Source of the DNA: Pirellulaceae bacterium
GTDB taxonomy: Bacteria > Planctomycetota > Planctomycetia > Pirellulales > Pirellulaceae
Direction of reading: 5' to 3'
DNA: 64,000 nt
Assembly (NCBI GenBank): GCA_018402565.1
Contig: JAGYIQ010000012.1
Span: forward strand, 26,853-90,852
Shown: positions 1 to 10,040 of the stretch, piece by piece
Numbering within the stretch: position 1 is the first letter of the stretch
How the letters are laid out: each line of letters begins with the position of its first letter
Translations under genes and position numbers: made by a program
Notes under the pieces: model-generated
Seen by the model: the letters and a program-made list of their open reading frames with translations, nothing else
Told to the model about the DNA's origin: nothing
The model's database searches: none

Positions 1-1527
1 GGTTTTGTGGTTGCTCTGGTCGCGGAATCTTTTTTCTTTAGTGGGTTTGGGGGCCGAGCCGAGGTCATGCGGTTTTGGTCCGAGGTGGTATTGACCACGA
101 TGATGGGTTTGATCAGTTGGCGCTTGCTCGCTCAATGCCCGCATGTGTTTCGCAATCTGCGGTTGGTCGAGTTTGTTGTGTTCGCGTCGGCCAGTTGGAT
201 TTTGACTTTGAATTCGTGGGTGGTCTTGGAGCAGGGGGCGGCCGCCAAACATGCGGTCTCGCTGTCGGGGCCCTGGCAGGCGTTGGTTTTCACATACGCG
301 TTGTTTATTCCGAATCATTGGCGGCGGGCGGTGAGTGGCATTGCGGCCATGTCGTTTGCCCCGGTGGCGATCACTCTGGCGGCGGCGGTCTATTCACCGA
401 CGGTGGGTCGATTGGCCACCGAGTCGCTCGAGTTCGTCCACGGTTTGGTGACGTTGGGGCTGATGAGTGGCTTTGCGACGGTCGCGGCGACTTGGGGGGT
501 GTACTCGATTGGTTCGCTCCGCAGCGAGGCGTTTTCGGCCAAGCAGTTCGGGCAGTACCGCTTGAGCCGGCTGTTGGGCAGTGGTGGCATGGGCGAGGTC
601 TACGTGGGCGAGCACCTGTTGTTGAAGCGTCCGTGTGCGATCAAAGTCATCAAGCCGCAACAGGCCAGCGATCCGAAGATGTTGGAACGGTTCGAGCGGG
701 AAGTGCGTTCAACGGCCAAGCTGACGCACTGGAACACAGTGGCGATTTACGACTACGGGCGGGCCGAGGATGGAACTTTCTTCTACGTGATGGAGTATTT
801 GCCTGGGCTTAATTTGTCGCAAGTCGTGAAGATGTTTGGCCCTTTACCGCCGGCGCGTGTGGTGCACTTGTTGGTGCAGATCTGCGATGCCTTGGCCGAG
901 GCCCACCATCACGGGATGGTGCATCGGGACTTGAAGCCGGCGAATATTTTTGCCTCCAAGCGGGGCAGCAAGTACGACGTAGCCAAGTTACTGGACTTTG
1001 GCTTGGTGCGTCGGATGGTCAAACGCGATGGGCGTGGCGAGACCCCGACGGGTGCGGTCGGTTCTCCTCTCTACATGTCACCGGAGCAGGCTTTGGGTCG
1101 TCCCATGGATCATCGCAGCGACATTTACAGTTTGGGCGTGACGGCCTACTTTCTGCTGACGGGGCAGCCGCCGTTCCGCCATGCCGAGCCGCTAAAAGTA
1201 TTGCAGGCGCACGCAACGAAAGCGGCGCCATCCTTTGAGTCGTTGGGGGTCGCCGTGCCAGAGGATTTGGCCGAGGTGATTCAGACCTGTATGAAGAAGC
1301 GTCCGGAGGATCGATTCGCCAACGTCGAGGCCCTGCGTCAGGCGCTGATGAGTTGCCGTTCGGCTCAGGATTGGACTTGGCACCATTCGGCCCAGTGGTG
1401 GAAGCTGCACCGCTGCCCAGAGAAGTCCAGTCTAGACTTGGCCATCGAAAACGATCGGTTGGTAGAGTGGTTGGCCGAGACGGAACCGGGGCAGGCCGGT
1501 CCCGCTGCGGTGGCTATGCCAGCCTAG
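1..1527 (+). CDS. Membrane-anchored Ser/Thr protein kinase (5' end probably cut by window)
   Basis: Hanks-type (PknB-like) kinase that phosphorylates Ser/Thr on unknown targets. The reading frame is open to the window edge, so the true start is probably outside; counting from a GTG at 7 gives 506 residues. The first ~170 residues are hydrophobic, with about five or six membrane segments. The kinase domain follows at ~180-450: glycine loop GSGGMGEVY, catalytic Lys213 in CAIKVIK, HRDLKPAN at 306-313 with catalytic Asp308, DFG Asp330, and GSPLYMSPEQ in the activation/P+1 loop. All key residues are present, so it should be active. The catalytic domain would face the cytoplasm. The C-terminal ~55 residues match no domain I know. 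It ends 194 bases before the OB-flotillin-ATPase module on the same strand, so co-regulation is possible but not shown. Confidence 0.93.
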   Translation, partial: GFVVALVAESFFFSGFGGRAEVMRFWSEVVLTTMMGLISWRLLAQCPHVFRNLRLVEFVVFASASWILTLNSWVVLEQGAAAKHAVSLSGPWQALVFTYALFIPNHWRRAVSGIAAMSFAPVAITLAAAVYSPTVGRLATESLEFVHGLVTLGLMSGFATVAATWGVYSIGSLRSEAFSAKQFGQYRLSRLLGSGGMGEVYVGEHLLLKRPCAIKVIKPQQASDPKMLERFEREVRSTAKLTHWNTVAIYDYGRAEDGTFFYVMEYLPGLNLSQVVKMFGPLPPARVVHLLVQICDALAEAHHHGMVHRDLKPANIFASKRGSKYDVAKLLDFGLVRRMVKRDGRGETPTGAVGSPLYMSPEQALGRPMDHRSDIYSLGVTAYFLLTGQPPFRHAEPLKVLQAHATKAAPSFESLGVAVPEDLAEVIQTCMKKRPEDRFANVEALRQALMSCRSAQDWTWHHSAQWWKLHRCPEKSSLDLAIENDRLVEWLAETEPGQAGPAAVAMPA

Positions 1528-1721
1528 GGTTGGGGGGCACGGACGTCCAAATACGCGCTTTTCCGTTAAGATCTCTGCAAAACTCCCCAAAAATAATTTC
1601 TTGCGACTAAAATCCAAGCTACACTTGGGCGGAATTTGGGCAAGATTCTGCCGCCTGTCCCGAATCATCCCTCGTCTCAGCGTTACGGGTGACGTGGGAC
1701 TTTTGCGAGGAGGAGACGCAG

Positions 1722-2384
1722 GTGGAAGTCATCGCCACATATTTCAACGCCGTCAATCTGCCAGCCACCATACTGCTGTTGCTGATCATGTTGTACTGGT
1801 TGATGGTCATCTTCGGAGCCTTCGACTTGGGGGCTTTGGATTTTGACCTGGGTTGGGAGCCGGTATCGCCGACGGAGGGGGTGCCAGACATCGGTTCAGC
1901 CGCGGCGGGAGCGGGTGGGCTGTTCAAGGCGGTGCTGGGCTTTTTTTACTTGGGGCGGGTCCCAACCATTGCCCTGTTGTCGGTGTTTGCCTTGATATTT
2001 TGGTTGGGCACGGTCCTGATCAACCAAGCGTACAATCCCCAGGCCGACTGGGTCCGCGGGATGCTGAGCTGGGCGCCGATTGCCTTGGGCAGCCTGCTTC
2101 TGACGAAGCTGGTTCTTTGGCCTATGCTCCCATTGTTCGACGAGATGCATCGCCGACATGGCGAATTGGAAAATACTTTGGTGGGGAAACTGGCGACGGT
2201 TGCCACCAGCGAAGTGACGGAAAGCTTTGGGCAGGTTGTGATCGAACAGCAAGGTCCCCCGATCGTGCTGAACGCTCGCGCCGCGCCCTTGGATCGCTTC
2301 ACCCGAGGGCAGGTCGTCCAGATCCTGTCCCACGACTCCCAGACCAACACCTACTTGATCGCAGCCAGTGGAGGTAAGAAATAG
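1722..2384 (+). CDS. YqiJ-like membrane protein with C-terminal OB/NfeD-like domain
   Basis: Integral membrane protein of about 220 residues. I chose the GTG at 1722 because GAGGAGGA at 1707-1714 sits at the right distance; an upstream ATG at 1689 lacks such a site. Segments near residues 10-35, 75-100 and 115-140 look membrane-spanning. The C-terminal ~65 residues (from about LATVATSEVTESFGQVV) form a small beta-rich domain like the OB fold of YqiJ/NfeD proteins, which accompany flotillins. The flotillin start codon lies two bases after its stop, so the two are almost certainly co-translated. Family knowledge: OB/NfeD partners act with SPFH proteins in membrane organisation. The exact family is inferred mainly from position and topology. 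Confidence 0.75.
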   Translation: MEVIATYFNAVNLPATILLLLIMLYWLMVIFGAFDLGALDFDLGWEPVSPTEGVPDIGSAAAGAGGLFKAVLGFFYLGRVPTIALLSVFALIFWLGTVLINQAYNPQADWVRGMLSWAPIALGSLLLTKLVLWPMLPLFDEMHRRHGELENTLVGKLATVATSEVTESFGQVVIEQQGPPIVLNARAAPLDRFTRGQVVQILSHDSQTNTYLIAASGGKK

Positions 2385-2386
2385 TT

Positions 2387-4417
2387 ATGCCTGAGATTAC
2401 AATTGCTATCGTCATCATATGTGTGGTCCTGTTTTTGGCTGGCGTGGTCGCCATCGTTGTCAACTGTTTGCGGATCGTCAAACAGGGTACCGCCATTGTG
2501 CGAAACGGCATCGGCGGCACGCAGGTGGCCTTCGACAAGTTGATCTGCTTGCCACTGATCCATCGGGTCGAGTACATGGATATCTCGGTCAAGCGTATCG
2601 AGATCAAGCGGCGCGGTCAGGACGGTTTGATTTGTAAGGACAACATTCGAGCTGACATTGAAGTGGCCTTCTTTGTTCGCGTCAACATGAAGCCGGAAGA
2701 GGTGCAGAAGGTCGCGCAGTTCTTGGGTTGCGAGCGTGCCAGCCAGCAGCCGGCGTTGATGGCCCTGTTTGAGCCGAAATTCTCCGAGGCTCTGAAGACG
2801 GTCGGCAAGCACTTTGACTTCACCGAGCTGTACACGGAACGCGACAAGTTCCGCGAAGAGATCCTCCGTGTCATCGGCAAGGATTTAAATGGTTACGTGC
2901 TGGACGATGCCTCGATCGACTACTTGGAGCAGACGTCCATCGAGTTGTTGAACGACAACAACGTCTTGGATGCCGAAGGTATCAAGAAGATTACGGAATT
3001 GACCGCACAGGAGCAGGTCCGAGCCAACTTGATCCGCCGCGAACGCGAAAAGACCATTACGAAGCAGGACGTCGAGGCTCGCGAAGCAATCCTGGCTCTG
3101 GAGCGTCAACAACGCGAAGCGGAAGAGAAGCAAAAGCGTGAGATCGCTGAAATTGAAGCGCGTCAGCAGGCCGAGGCCGAGATCGTAGCGCAACAGGAAC
3201 GCCAACGCTCCGAGCTGGCTCGGATCTCCACGGACGAAGAGATTGCCGTGGCCGACGAGAATCGTCTGCGTTCGATCATTGTGGCGCAGAAGAACAAAGA
3301 GCGTACCGATGCGGTCGAAACCGAGCGAGTGGAGAAGGACCGCGGCTTGGAGATCACCGAACGCGAACGCGTGGTGACCTTGGCGCAAATCGACAAAGAG
3401 AAGGTGGTCGAAGTCGAGAAGAAGAACATTCAAGAAGTGATTCGCCAGCGGGTCATGGTGGAACGGGCCGTGGTGGAAGAGCAAGAGCGGATTGAGGACA
3501 CCAAACAATTTGCGGGAGCGGATCGATCCAAGCGAGTCGCGGTCACGAAGGCGGAAGAAGAGGCCGAGCAATTGTTGGTGGCGGAGATCAAGAAGGCGGA
3601 AGCCGAGTTGAAGGCCCAAGAGCACACGGCCAAGACCGTCATCATCCGCGCCGAGGCCGAGCGGAATGCGGCTGAGAAAGAATCGGAAGGCAAGAAGCTG
3701 TTGGCGGATGCCGTCAAGGTCGAGACCGCAGCGCCTGGGTTGGCCGCGGCAGAAGTCACCGAACGATCGCTGGTGGCCGAAGCCAAGGGCAAAGAAGCGT
3801 TGGCCGAGGCCCTCCGCAAAGAGGGAACGGCGGAAGCCGAAGTCATGGAACTGAAGTTCAACGCGGACGCCAAGGGCATCACCCAAAAGGCGGAAGCCAT
3901 GAAGCTGTTCGACGGCGTGGGACGCGAGCACGAGGAGTTCAAGCTGCGTCTGAACAAGGATCGCGAAGTCGAGCTGGAGGCCATTGCCGTGCAACAACGC
4001 ATCGCCGAGGCTCAGGCCAGCATGATCGCCAAGTCGTTGGAGACCGCCAAGATCGACATCGTCGGTGGAGACAACAAGTTCTTCGAGGCGATCGTCGGCT
4101 CGATCACTGCGGGCAAGCAAGTTGATCGCTTGGTGCAGGAAAGCCGAGTCTTGTCGGACGTGAAAGAGACGTTCTTCAATGGCGATGCGCAGAACTTCAA
4201 GCAGCAGGTCCAGCACTATGTAGATTTGTTCGGCATCACAAGCACCGACATCAAGAACTTGACGATCTCCGCTCTGTTGGGCCAAATGATCGGCAAGGCT
4301 GAGGACTCGTCCATCCAAGGTCAATTGGAAGGACTGTTGAAGATGGCTCAGAATCTCGGGTTGGGCACGGCCAAGGCCGCCTCCATGAGTCTGTTGCCCT
4401 CGCACAAGAAGGCCTAG
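2387..4417 (+). CDS. Flotillin family protein (SPFH/band 7)
   Basis: 676-residue flotillin of the YqiK/FloT type, expected to sit on the inner face of the membrane and scaffold microdomains. Residues ~1-30 form a hydrophobic anchor. The SPFH domain covers ~30-200 and includes the stretch RVEYMDISVKRIEIKRR. A very long charged coiled coil rich in Glu, Lys, Arg and Ala runs from ~205 to ~560, with repeated AEAE and EREK patterns; this is the oligomerisation rod. The C-terminal ~100 residues are Gly/Leu-rich as in other flotillins. It follows the OB-fold gene by two bases and precedes the giant ATPase by 44 bases. The high Glu/Lys codon content also produces a long antisense open frame over the rod, which I do not regard as a gene. 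Confidence 0.93.
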   Translation: MPEITIAIVIICVVLFLAGVVAIVVNCLRIVKQGTAIVRNGIGGTQVAFDKLICLPLIHRVEYMDISVKRIEIKRRGQDGLICKDNIRADIEVAFFVRVNMKPEEVQKVAQFLGCERASQQPALMALFEPKFSEALKTVGKHFDFTELYTERDKFREEILRVIGKDLNGYVLDDASIDYLEQTSIELLNDNNVLDAEGIKKITELTAQEQVRANLIRREREKTITKQDVEAREAILALERQQREAEEKQKREIAEIEARQQAEAEIVAQQERQRSELARISTDEEIAVADENRLRSIIVAQKNKERTDAVETERVEKDRGLEITERERVVTLAQIDKEKVVEVEKKNIQEVIRQRVMVERAVVEEQERIEDTKQFAGADRSKRVAVTKAEEEAEQLLVAEIKKAEAELKAQEHTAKTVIIRAEAERNAAEKESEGKKLLADAVKVETAAPGLAAAEVTERSLVAEAKGKEALAEALRKEGTAEAEVMELKFNADAKGITQKAEAMKLFDGVGREHEEFKLRLNKDREVELEAIAVQQRIAEAQASMIAKSLETAKIDIVGGDNKFFEAIVGSITAGKQVDRLVQESRVLSDVKETFFNGDAQNFKQQVQHYVDLFGITSTDIKNLTISALLGQMIGKAEDSSIQGQLEGLLKMAQNLGLGTAKAASMSLLPSHKKA

Positions 4418-4461
4418 TTCCTTAGCCCTGGTCGTTTCTCCCTCCCCGGCGGGATCGTTAC

Positions 4462-7400
4462 ATGAGCACCCCAGTTGAGCAAACGCGGGCCGCGGACTCG
4501 GAAGCCGTGGGCGGGACGGACCCTCGTCCCGCCTCGGCCGAGTCGCTGGATCAAAGCACCTATCAAGTGCTCCGCAATCGATTGAGCCAGCAGGCTCAGT
4601 CACTTCGCGAACGACTCGATCGACTCAACGCCTTGCGGCGCGATGTGTTCGGCTCCATTCCCACGGAACTGGTTTCGACGCAGCGGATCACGACCTCGCA
4701 CAACTGTGTGGCTCGGGACTTGGTCGCCATCGGGAACCACTTGCTGTTTGGCTACAACGTGCAAATGGGCCTGCGAAACGAGACTCATCTGGAGGATGTG
4801 TTCTCCGTCTACCGCCGCGACGGCGAGCAATTGACGCAGGTGGAACTGGACCTGTTGGCCGACGCCAACTTTCAGAACGACTTCCGGCAACTCTATAAGT
4901 ATTACAAAGGGACTCGGTTCGCCAAGTTCCAACAGATCGGCGCCTTCCTGTACTTTGTCTTCCAGATCGGCGACGATCCGAAGAACATCAAGTCATTCAA
5001 ATGGCTGTTGGATGGCCAAACGCTCCGGTATGTGGACAACCGCAGCGATCATGAAGTCAAGTTCCCCGCCCAGCATGAATTCCAGTGGAAGCGGACCCAT
5101 CGCGATCTGCACCGCAGCGGCCGCCACCCGCATATCTCGATTGAAGAACGCGTGTTTGTTGAAACCGTCGGCGGCGATCTGACCATCAAGATCGAAGATA
5201 ACACGGAAGACGGCGTCGGGATCTACAGCGAGCCCGTCGAAGACCGCGACCAAACATTGGACGATGCCGAGATCCACTACGCGATTGTAGGCAATTTGAT
5301 TTTGTTGCGTATCAAGCCGTTCCGCGAACAGAATTATCGCTACTTGGTATTCAACGAGAAGACGTCCAAGGCCATGCGGTTGGATTCCATCCGCGACGCT
5401 TGCATTTTGCTGCCGGAAGATCATGGCTTGATCTTCAGCAACGGCTATTACTTGCAGACCGGTGAATCAAAGTTATTCGAAACCGGGTTGGTGGATCTGG
5501 TGTACGAACGCAAGGTCCCGGCCGCCAACGGGGAGGACTACCTGTATGTGTTCTACAATCGCGTCACCGGCGTGCATCTCCTGTTGACGTACAACATGAT
5601 CCAACAAGCCGTCGGAACCCCAACCACCTGTGGCGGCTTCTGCTTCTTTGAAGACGGAAAGCTGCTGTTGGTCCGAGTCGATGCCACTCCCCAAAAACAT
5701 CATGCGATTCAGATTTGGCAAACGCCCTTCCTGAAGGAGGGGGTGGTGTTGCCGGGGATTGCCCAACAGGACCAAGACTCGTTCCTGTACAAGGTGGGGA
5801 ATCGTGAGGTGGTGCGGGCGATGGCCGAGTGCAACGAGATTTACAACTTGGTGCACAAGGATGACTCTTACGCGAACTTGTACGTCGACTTGGTCAAACG
5901 CACCACGGACGCCATCGATAGCTACTTCTGGTTATCGCGGGCAGAGGCCGCGGATCTCGGTTCCGTTCTACAGGAGATTCGCTCGGTGGCCTCGACGGCG
6001 ATCGACGAATTCGAACGTGTCACGCAGGCTCGCCGCGAGACAAAACAACGATTTGATGGGGTCAGCAAGCGGACGGCCGATATCATTCGCCAGTCATTTC
6101 AGCGTCACTTTCAGGTGATCGACGACTTTGTCCAACAGCTGTCCGACTTGCGGACGATTCGCGGCGAGATCATCGGACTGCGGGACCTGAAGTATATCGA
6201 CTTGGAGGCCGTCGAAGCCCTGGAGCAACAGGTGCGGCAGGAGACCGAGGCCTGTTCGCAGAAGAGCGTCGAGTTTCTGCTGCAGCCTCAAGCTTTAACG
6301 CCCTACCACCAACGGGTCGAGCGGCAATTGGCCGGCATCGAAAAGCTGACCAAGGTGACCGAAGCCAATGAGTTGCAGGGCCAGATCGAACAGACCGGCA
6401 AAGATCTGGAGATGCTGATCGAGATCATCAGCAACTTGAAGATCGAGGACGCCACGCAGCGAACCAAAATCATCGACGATATCTCCGCGATCTATTCCCA
6501 GCTCAATCAGACTCGCGCTCGTTTGCGGAACGCCACCAAACAATTGCTCAGTGTCGAAGGCCGAGCGGAATTTCATTCGCAATTGAAGCTCTTGGGCCAA
6601 TCGGTGGTCAATTATTTGGAGGTTTGTGATACGCCCCAACGCTGCGACGACTACCTGACCAAGACGATGGTCCAGTTGGAGGAACTGGAAGGTCGATTCG
6701 CCGAGTTTGACGATTTTATCTTGCAATTGGCGGAAAAACGCACGGAGATCTATTCGGCGTTTGACAACAAGAAACTGCAATTGCAGGAGGCGCGGAGTCG
6801 ACGGGCCAGTGCTCTGATGACGGCCGCTGAGCGGATTCTGGGCGGGATTCGCAGTCGTGTGTCTCAGTTGGACAAGATCGAGGCGATCCACGCGTATTTC
6901 GCCGCCGATCTGATGGTCGAGAAGGTCCGGGACACCGTTCGTGAGTTGGGTAATTTGAACGAAACGGTCAAGGTCGATGATATCCAGAGCCAATTGAAGA
7001 CGATTCGCGAGGACGCGGTCCGGCAACTGAAAGACCGACAAGATCTGTTCTTGGATGGTGGCAAAGTCATTCAGTTCGGCAAGTACAAGTTTATGACCAA
7101 TTCGCAGGCATTGGACCTGACGACGGTCACCAAAGATGGGCAACTGTTCTTCCATTTGTCGGGTACCAACTACATGCGGCCGGTTCCGGCGGATGAGTTG
7201 CAGTTCGATACGGAATTGATGGCCCAAGAGGTGGTGTCTGAGAATCGTGCCGTCTATCGTGGCGAGTACTTGGCCAAGCTGTTGTACGATCGATTGTTGG
7301 GCGACGAGCAGGAACTGGCAAGTTGGTTCTCCAAGACCCAAACGGAAATGGTTGTCGCGATTCAAAGCTTCATGGCGCCGCGATATCAGGAGAGCTACAT

Positions 7401-9966
7401 CAAGGGAGTGCATGATCACGACGCGGCCTTGATCTTGCGAGCAGTGTTGGACAAACATCAATCGCTGGGCCCCCTGCGAAAACCGGCCGGCGTGAGGAAC
7501 CTGGCGTTGTTCTTCTGGTTGCGGCAGGTATGGCCGGACTTGGATAAATCGGAGACCCTCTTCCAACTGAACGGCATCCGCGCGATGCGAACGCATTTTC
7601 CTGACAGCCGGCCGAACACGGCGTTGTTGGGCCGACTTTCGCTGGCCATGAGCAAAATGGTGGAGGAAGTCGACGGCTTCGATCCGCTGGATGCACCAGC
7701 GGCGGCCGAGTTCCTGTACGAATGTCGGACGACCAGCGAGCAGTTTCCCTGTTCCGCGGACGCCCGGCACTTGCTGGATGGTTTTTTGGAATTTTTGGAA
7801 AAACGCCGAGCCACCGCGGCCTTCCAAAAGGCGGTGACCGAGTTGCGCTCCAGTCGGCCGCGGTTGGAGATGGTGCAGCAATGGTTGACGGCTTTTGCGG
7901 AGCAACCGGGTGTGTTGGAGCACCTGCTGGTGCATCTTGACGCGGGTGCCGATTTGATTCAAGCGGCCACTCGCGAACTGACGCAGGCTGGCGCCGCGGC
8001 CGGTGAGGAGACAAAGGACGCGAGTCCGACGTCCGATAGCGCCGCACCCGAGCCCAGGTCAGCGACCCAACAGCAGGGCATGGTGCGCGAGGCGGCGCTC
8101 GTGTACTTGTTGGGTGAAACCGTGGGGCGTGGCCATGCTTGTGACTCGAGTGTCACGCTGCACGGTCTGATTGGGAACCATCCGCGGATCGACAATACCC
8201 ATTATCAGTTTGACTTCTACGATTTTGTGTTGCGACTCGGTCGATTTCAAGTCGTCACGATCCCTCGGTACACTCGCTTTGTCGAAGCCAAGCAGACGCT
8301 GTTGGAGCGAAAACGCAAGGCCTTGAAACTGTCGCAGTTCGAGACCCGCGTCTTGACCTCGTTTGTGCGAAATCGACTGATCAATGAGGTTTATCTGCCC
8401 TTGATCGGGGCCAATTTGGCCAAACAAATGGGCGAAGTCGGGGAGAATAAGCGGACCGACTTGATGGGCTTGCTGCTGCTCATCTCGCCGCCAGGCTACG
8501 GCAAGACCACCTTGATGGAATACGTGGCCAACCGTTTGGGCATCACTTTCGTCAAGATCAACGGGCCGTCGATCGGCCATCATGTGACGTCGTTGGACCC
8601 GCAAGAAGCGCCCAACGCCAGCGCTCGACAGGAGGTCGAGAAGTTGAATCTGGCTTTGGAGATGGGCGACAATGTGATGATTTATCTGGATGATATCCAG
8701 CATTGCAACCCCGAGTTCTTGCAGAAGTTTATTTCGCTGTGCGACGGACAACGCAAGATCGAAGGTGTGTTCGAGGGCGAGACCAAGACCTACGATCTCC
8801 GCGGCCGAAAAGTGTGCGTGGTCATGGCCGGTAACCCGTACACTGAGAGCGGTGAAAAGTTCCAAATCCCCGACATGTTGGCCAACCGAGCCGACACCTA
8901 CAATCTGGGTGACGTGATCGGCGACAAGGCGGAAGCCTTCGAACTCAGTTACCTGGAGAACTGCCTGACGTCGAACGCGGCTTTGGCGCCGCTGCAAAGC
9001 GCCAGCCAAAAGGATGTGCTGACGATCATCGACATGGCGACGCGTGATGGGCAGACGGCCAACGCCTTGGAGGGTAATTTTTCCTCCAGCCAAGTCAACG
9101 AGATGGTGCAAGTCATGCGGAAGTTGATCAAGGTCCGCGACGTCTTGCTCAAGGTCAACGCCCTGTACATTTATTCGGCGGCTCAAGCCGACGCCTACCG
9201 CACCGAGCCGCCGTTCAAGTTGCAGGGTTCTTATCGTGACATCTGCAAGATCGCCGAGAAAATTGTGCCGATCATGAACGATCAAGAATTGCAAGTCTTG
9301 ATCGATTCGCACTTTGAAAATCAGGCTCAGACGTTGACGACCAGCGCCGAGGCGAATCTACTCAAGTTCAAGGAGATCACAGGCCGTTTGACGGGAGCCG
9401 ACAAGCTTCGTTGGGAGAGTATCCTCGAGACCTACCGCCGCAATCAGGTGCTGGGCGCGGCAGCTCAATCCGACGACCAGGCCTCGCAGATCATCGCTCA
9501 GTTGGCCCTATTCAGCGATGGCTTGAGCCAGATCCGCTCGGCCCTGTCGCAGGGCGTGGAACGCTGGGCCGACTACACGCGTTCGCCCGAGCATTCGGCG
9601 ATGCAGAACCTGAAGATCCAACAGATCGGCGGGGCGGTGCAGCAATTGCAGAAATTCAACGATTCGATCCAAGAGATCAAACAGGTCCTGGCCCAATCCC
9701 AGACTTCAGAGGCTGAAGCTGCGGATCGGCCGTTGCGTGTGCATGTGTCAAATCGTGTACCGACCGCCTTTATGAAGGTGATCACCAGCCAGTTCCAAGT
9801 GTTGCAGGCCTGGATGGGACCCATCCTGGCCGTGGCCGAGAAAATGGAGGGCGGCCGCGATCTGAAGCGAGCGGCCCAGGCCACCGAGAAATATTATCGG
9901 CAAATGATCGACGCCAAACAGGAAGACCCAGAAGTTCCTCCCGCCCCGCCCAACGAGCCTGCTTGA
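4462..9966 (+). CDS. Giant AAA-type ATPase ('DNA repair ATPase', DUF3686-like)
   Basis: 1834-residue cytoplasmic protein. Residues ~20-480 resemble the DUF3686 region found in large bacterial ATPases annotated as DNA repair ATPases; ~500-900 is coiled coil; the AAA module follows at ~1250-1560. Walker A is GYGKTT at 1345-1350 and Walker B is MIYLDDIQ with Asp1410-Asp1411. An Asn-containing sensor-1-like segment (VVMAGNPYTESG) follows. The C-terminal ~250 residues are helical. Role: ATP-driven remodelling of an unknown substrate; 'DNA repair' is an inherited label for which I see no nuclease or DNA-binding motif. Co-location with the OB-fold protein and flotillin suggests work at a membrane microdomain (inference). 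Start chosen at the ATG following CCCTCCCCGGCGGG; no strong Shine-Dalgarno is visible. Confidence 0.85.
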   Translation: MSTPVEQTRAADSEAVGGTDPRPASAESLDQSTYQVLRNRLSQQAQSLRERLDRLNALRRDVFGSIPTELVSTQRITTSHNCVARDLVAIGNHLLFGYNVQMGLRNETHLEDVFSVYRRDGEQLTQVELDLLADANFQNDFRQLYKYYKGTRFAKFQQIGAFLYFVFQIGDDPKNIKSFKWLLDGQTLRYVDNRSDHEVKFPAQHEFQWKRTHRDLHRSGRHPHISIEERVFVETVGGDLTIKIEDNTEDGVGIYSEPVEDRDQTLDDAEIHYAIVGNLILLRIKPFREQNYRYLVFNEKTSKAMRLDSIRDACILLPEDHGLIFSNGYYLQTGESKLFETGLVDLVYERKVPAANGEDYLYVFYNRVTGVHLLLTYNMIQQAVGTPTTCGGFCFFEDGKLLLVRVDATPQKHHAIQIWQTPFLKEGVVLPGIAQQDQDSFLYKVGNREVVRAMAECNEIYNLVHKDDSYANLYVDLVKRTTDAIDSYFWLSRAEAADLGSVLQEIRSVASTAIDEFERVTQARRETKQRFDGVSKRTADIIRQSFQRHFQVIDDFVQQLSDLRTIRGEIIGLRDLKYIDLEAVEALEQQVRQETEACSQKSVEFLLQPQALTPYHQRVERQLAGIEKLTKVTEANELQGQIEQTGKDLEMLIEIISNLKIEDATQRTKIIDDISAIYSQLNQTRARLRNATKQLLSVEGRAEFHSQLKLLGQSVVNYLEVCDTPQRCDDYLTKTMVQLEELEGRFAEFDDFILQLAEKRTEIYSAFDNKKLQLQEARSRRASALMTAAERILGGIRSRVSQLDKIEAIHAYFAADLMVEKVRDTVRELGNLNETVKVDDIQSQLKTIREDAVRQLKDRQDLFLDGGKVIQFGKYKFMTNSQALDLTTVTKDGQLFFHLSGTNYMRPVPADELQFDTELMAQEVVSENRAVYRGEYLAKLLYDRLLGDEQELASWFSKTQTEMVVAIQSFMAPRYQESYIKGVHDHDAALILRAVLDKHQSLGPLRKPAGVRNLALFFWLRQVWPDLDKSETLFQLNGIRAMRTHFPDSRPNTALLGRLSLAMSKMVEEVDGFDPLDAPAAAEFLYECRTTSEQFPCSADARHLLDGFLEFLEKRRATAAFQKAVTELRSSRPRLEMVQQWLTAFAEQPGVLEHLLVHLDAGADLIQAATRELTQAGAAAGEETKDASPTSDSAAPEPRSATQQQGMVREAALVYLLGETVGRGHACDSSVTLHGLIGNHPRIDNTHYQFDFYDFVLRLGRFQVVTIPRYTRFVEAKQTLLERKRKALKLSQFETRVLTSFVRNRLINEVYLPLIGANLAKQMGEVGENKRTDLMGLLLLISPPGYGKTTLMEYVANRLGITFVKINGPSIGHHVTSLDPQEAPNASARQEVEKLNLALEMGDNVMIYLDDIQHCNPEFLQKFISLCDGQRKIEGVFEGETKTYDLRGRKVCVVMAGNPYTESGEKFQIPDMLANRADTYNLGDVIGDKAEAFELSYLENCLTSNAALAPLQSASQKDVLTIIDMATRDGQTANALEGNFSSSQVNEMVQVMRKLIKVRDVLLKVNALYIYSAAQADAYRTEPPFKLQGSYRDICKIAEKIVPIMNDQELQVLIDSHFENQAQTLTTSAEANLLKFKEITGRLTGADKLRWESILETYRRNQVLGAAAQSDDQASQIIAQLALFSDGLSQIRSALSQGVERWADYTRSPEHSAMQNLKIQQIGGAVQQLQKFNDSIQEIKQVLAQSQTSEAEAADRPLRVHVSNRVPTAFMKVITSQFQVLQAWMGPILAVAEKMEGGRDLKRAAQATEKYYRQMIDAKQEDPEVPPAPPNEPA

Positions 9967-9999
9967 GGACACGTCAGTAATTTAGCTACCCCCACGGGG

Positions 10000-10030
10000 A
10001 ATCAGCCGAAGTGCGTTAGCACCCGGTTTT
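10000..10030 (+). repeat. Dispersed repeat R1, copy 1
   Basis: A ~30-base segment containing CAGCCGAAGTGCGTTAGCAC immediately downstream of the giant ATPase. An inverted near-identical copy lies at 27213-27242, also just after a gene end. It may be a transcript-end structure or a short mobile repeat. The spacer 9967-10413 holds this repeat, R2, a duplicated ~48-base segment with a palindrome, and a REPIN-like element; I see no gene in it. Confidence 0.7.
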
Positions 10031-10040
10031 CTCATTCGGC

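Noticed and set aside
2885..4603. 572-codon minus-strand open frame opposite the flotillin coiled coil
   Set aside because: Leu/Arg/Asp-rich translation with no domain, caused by Glu/Lys/Ala codons on the coding strand; the flotillin is clearly the real gene.
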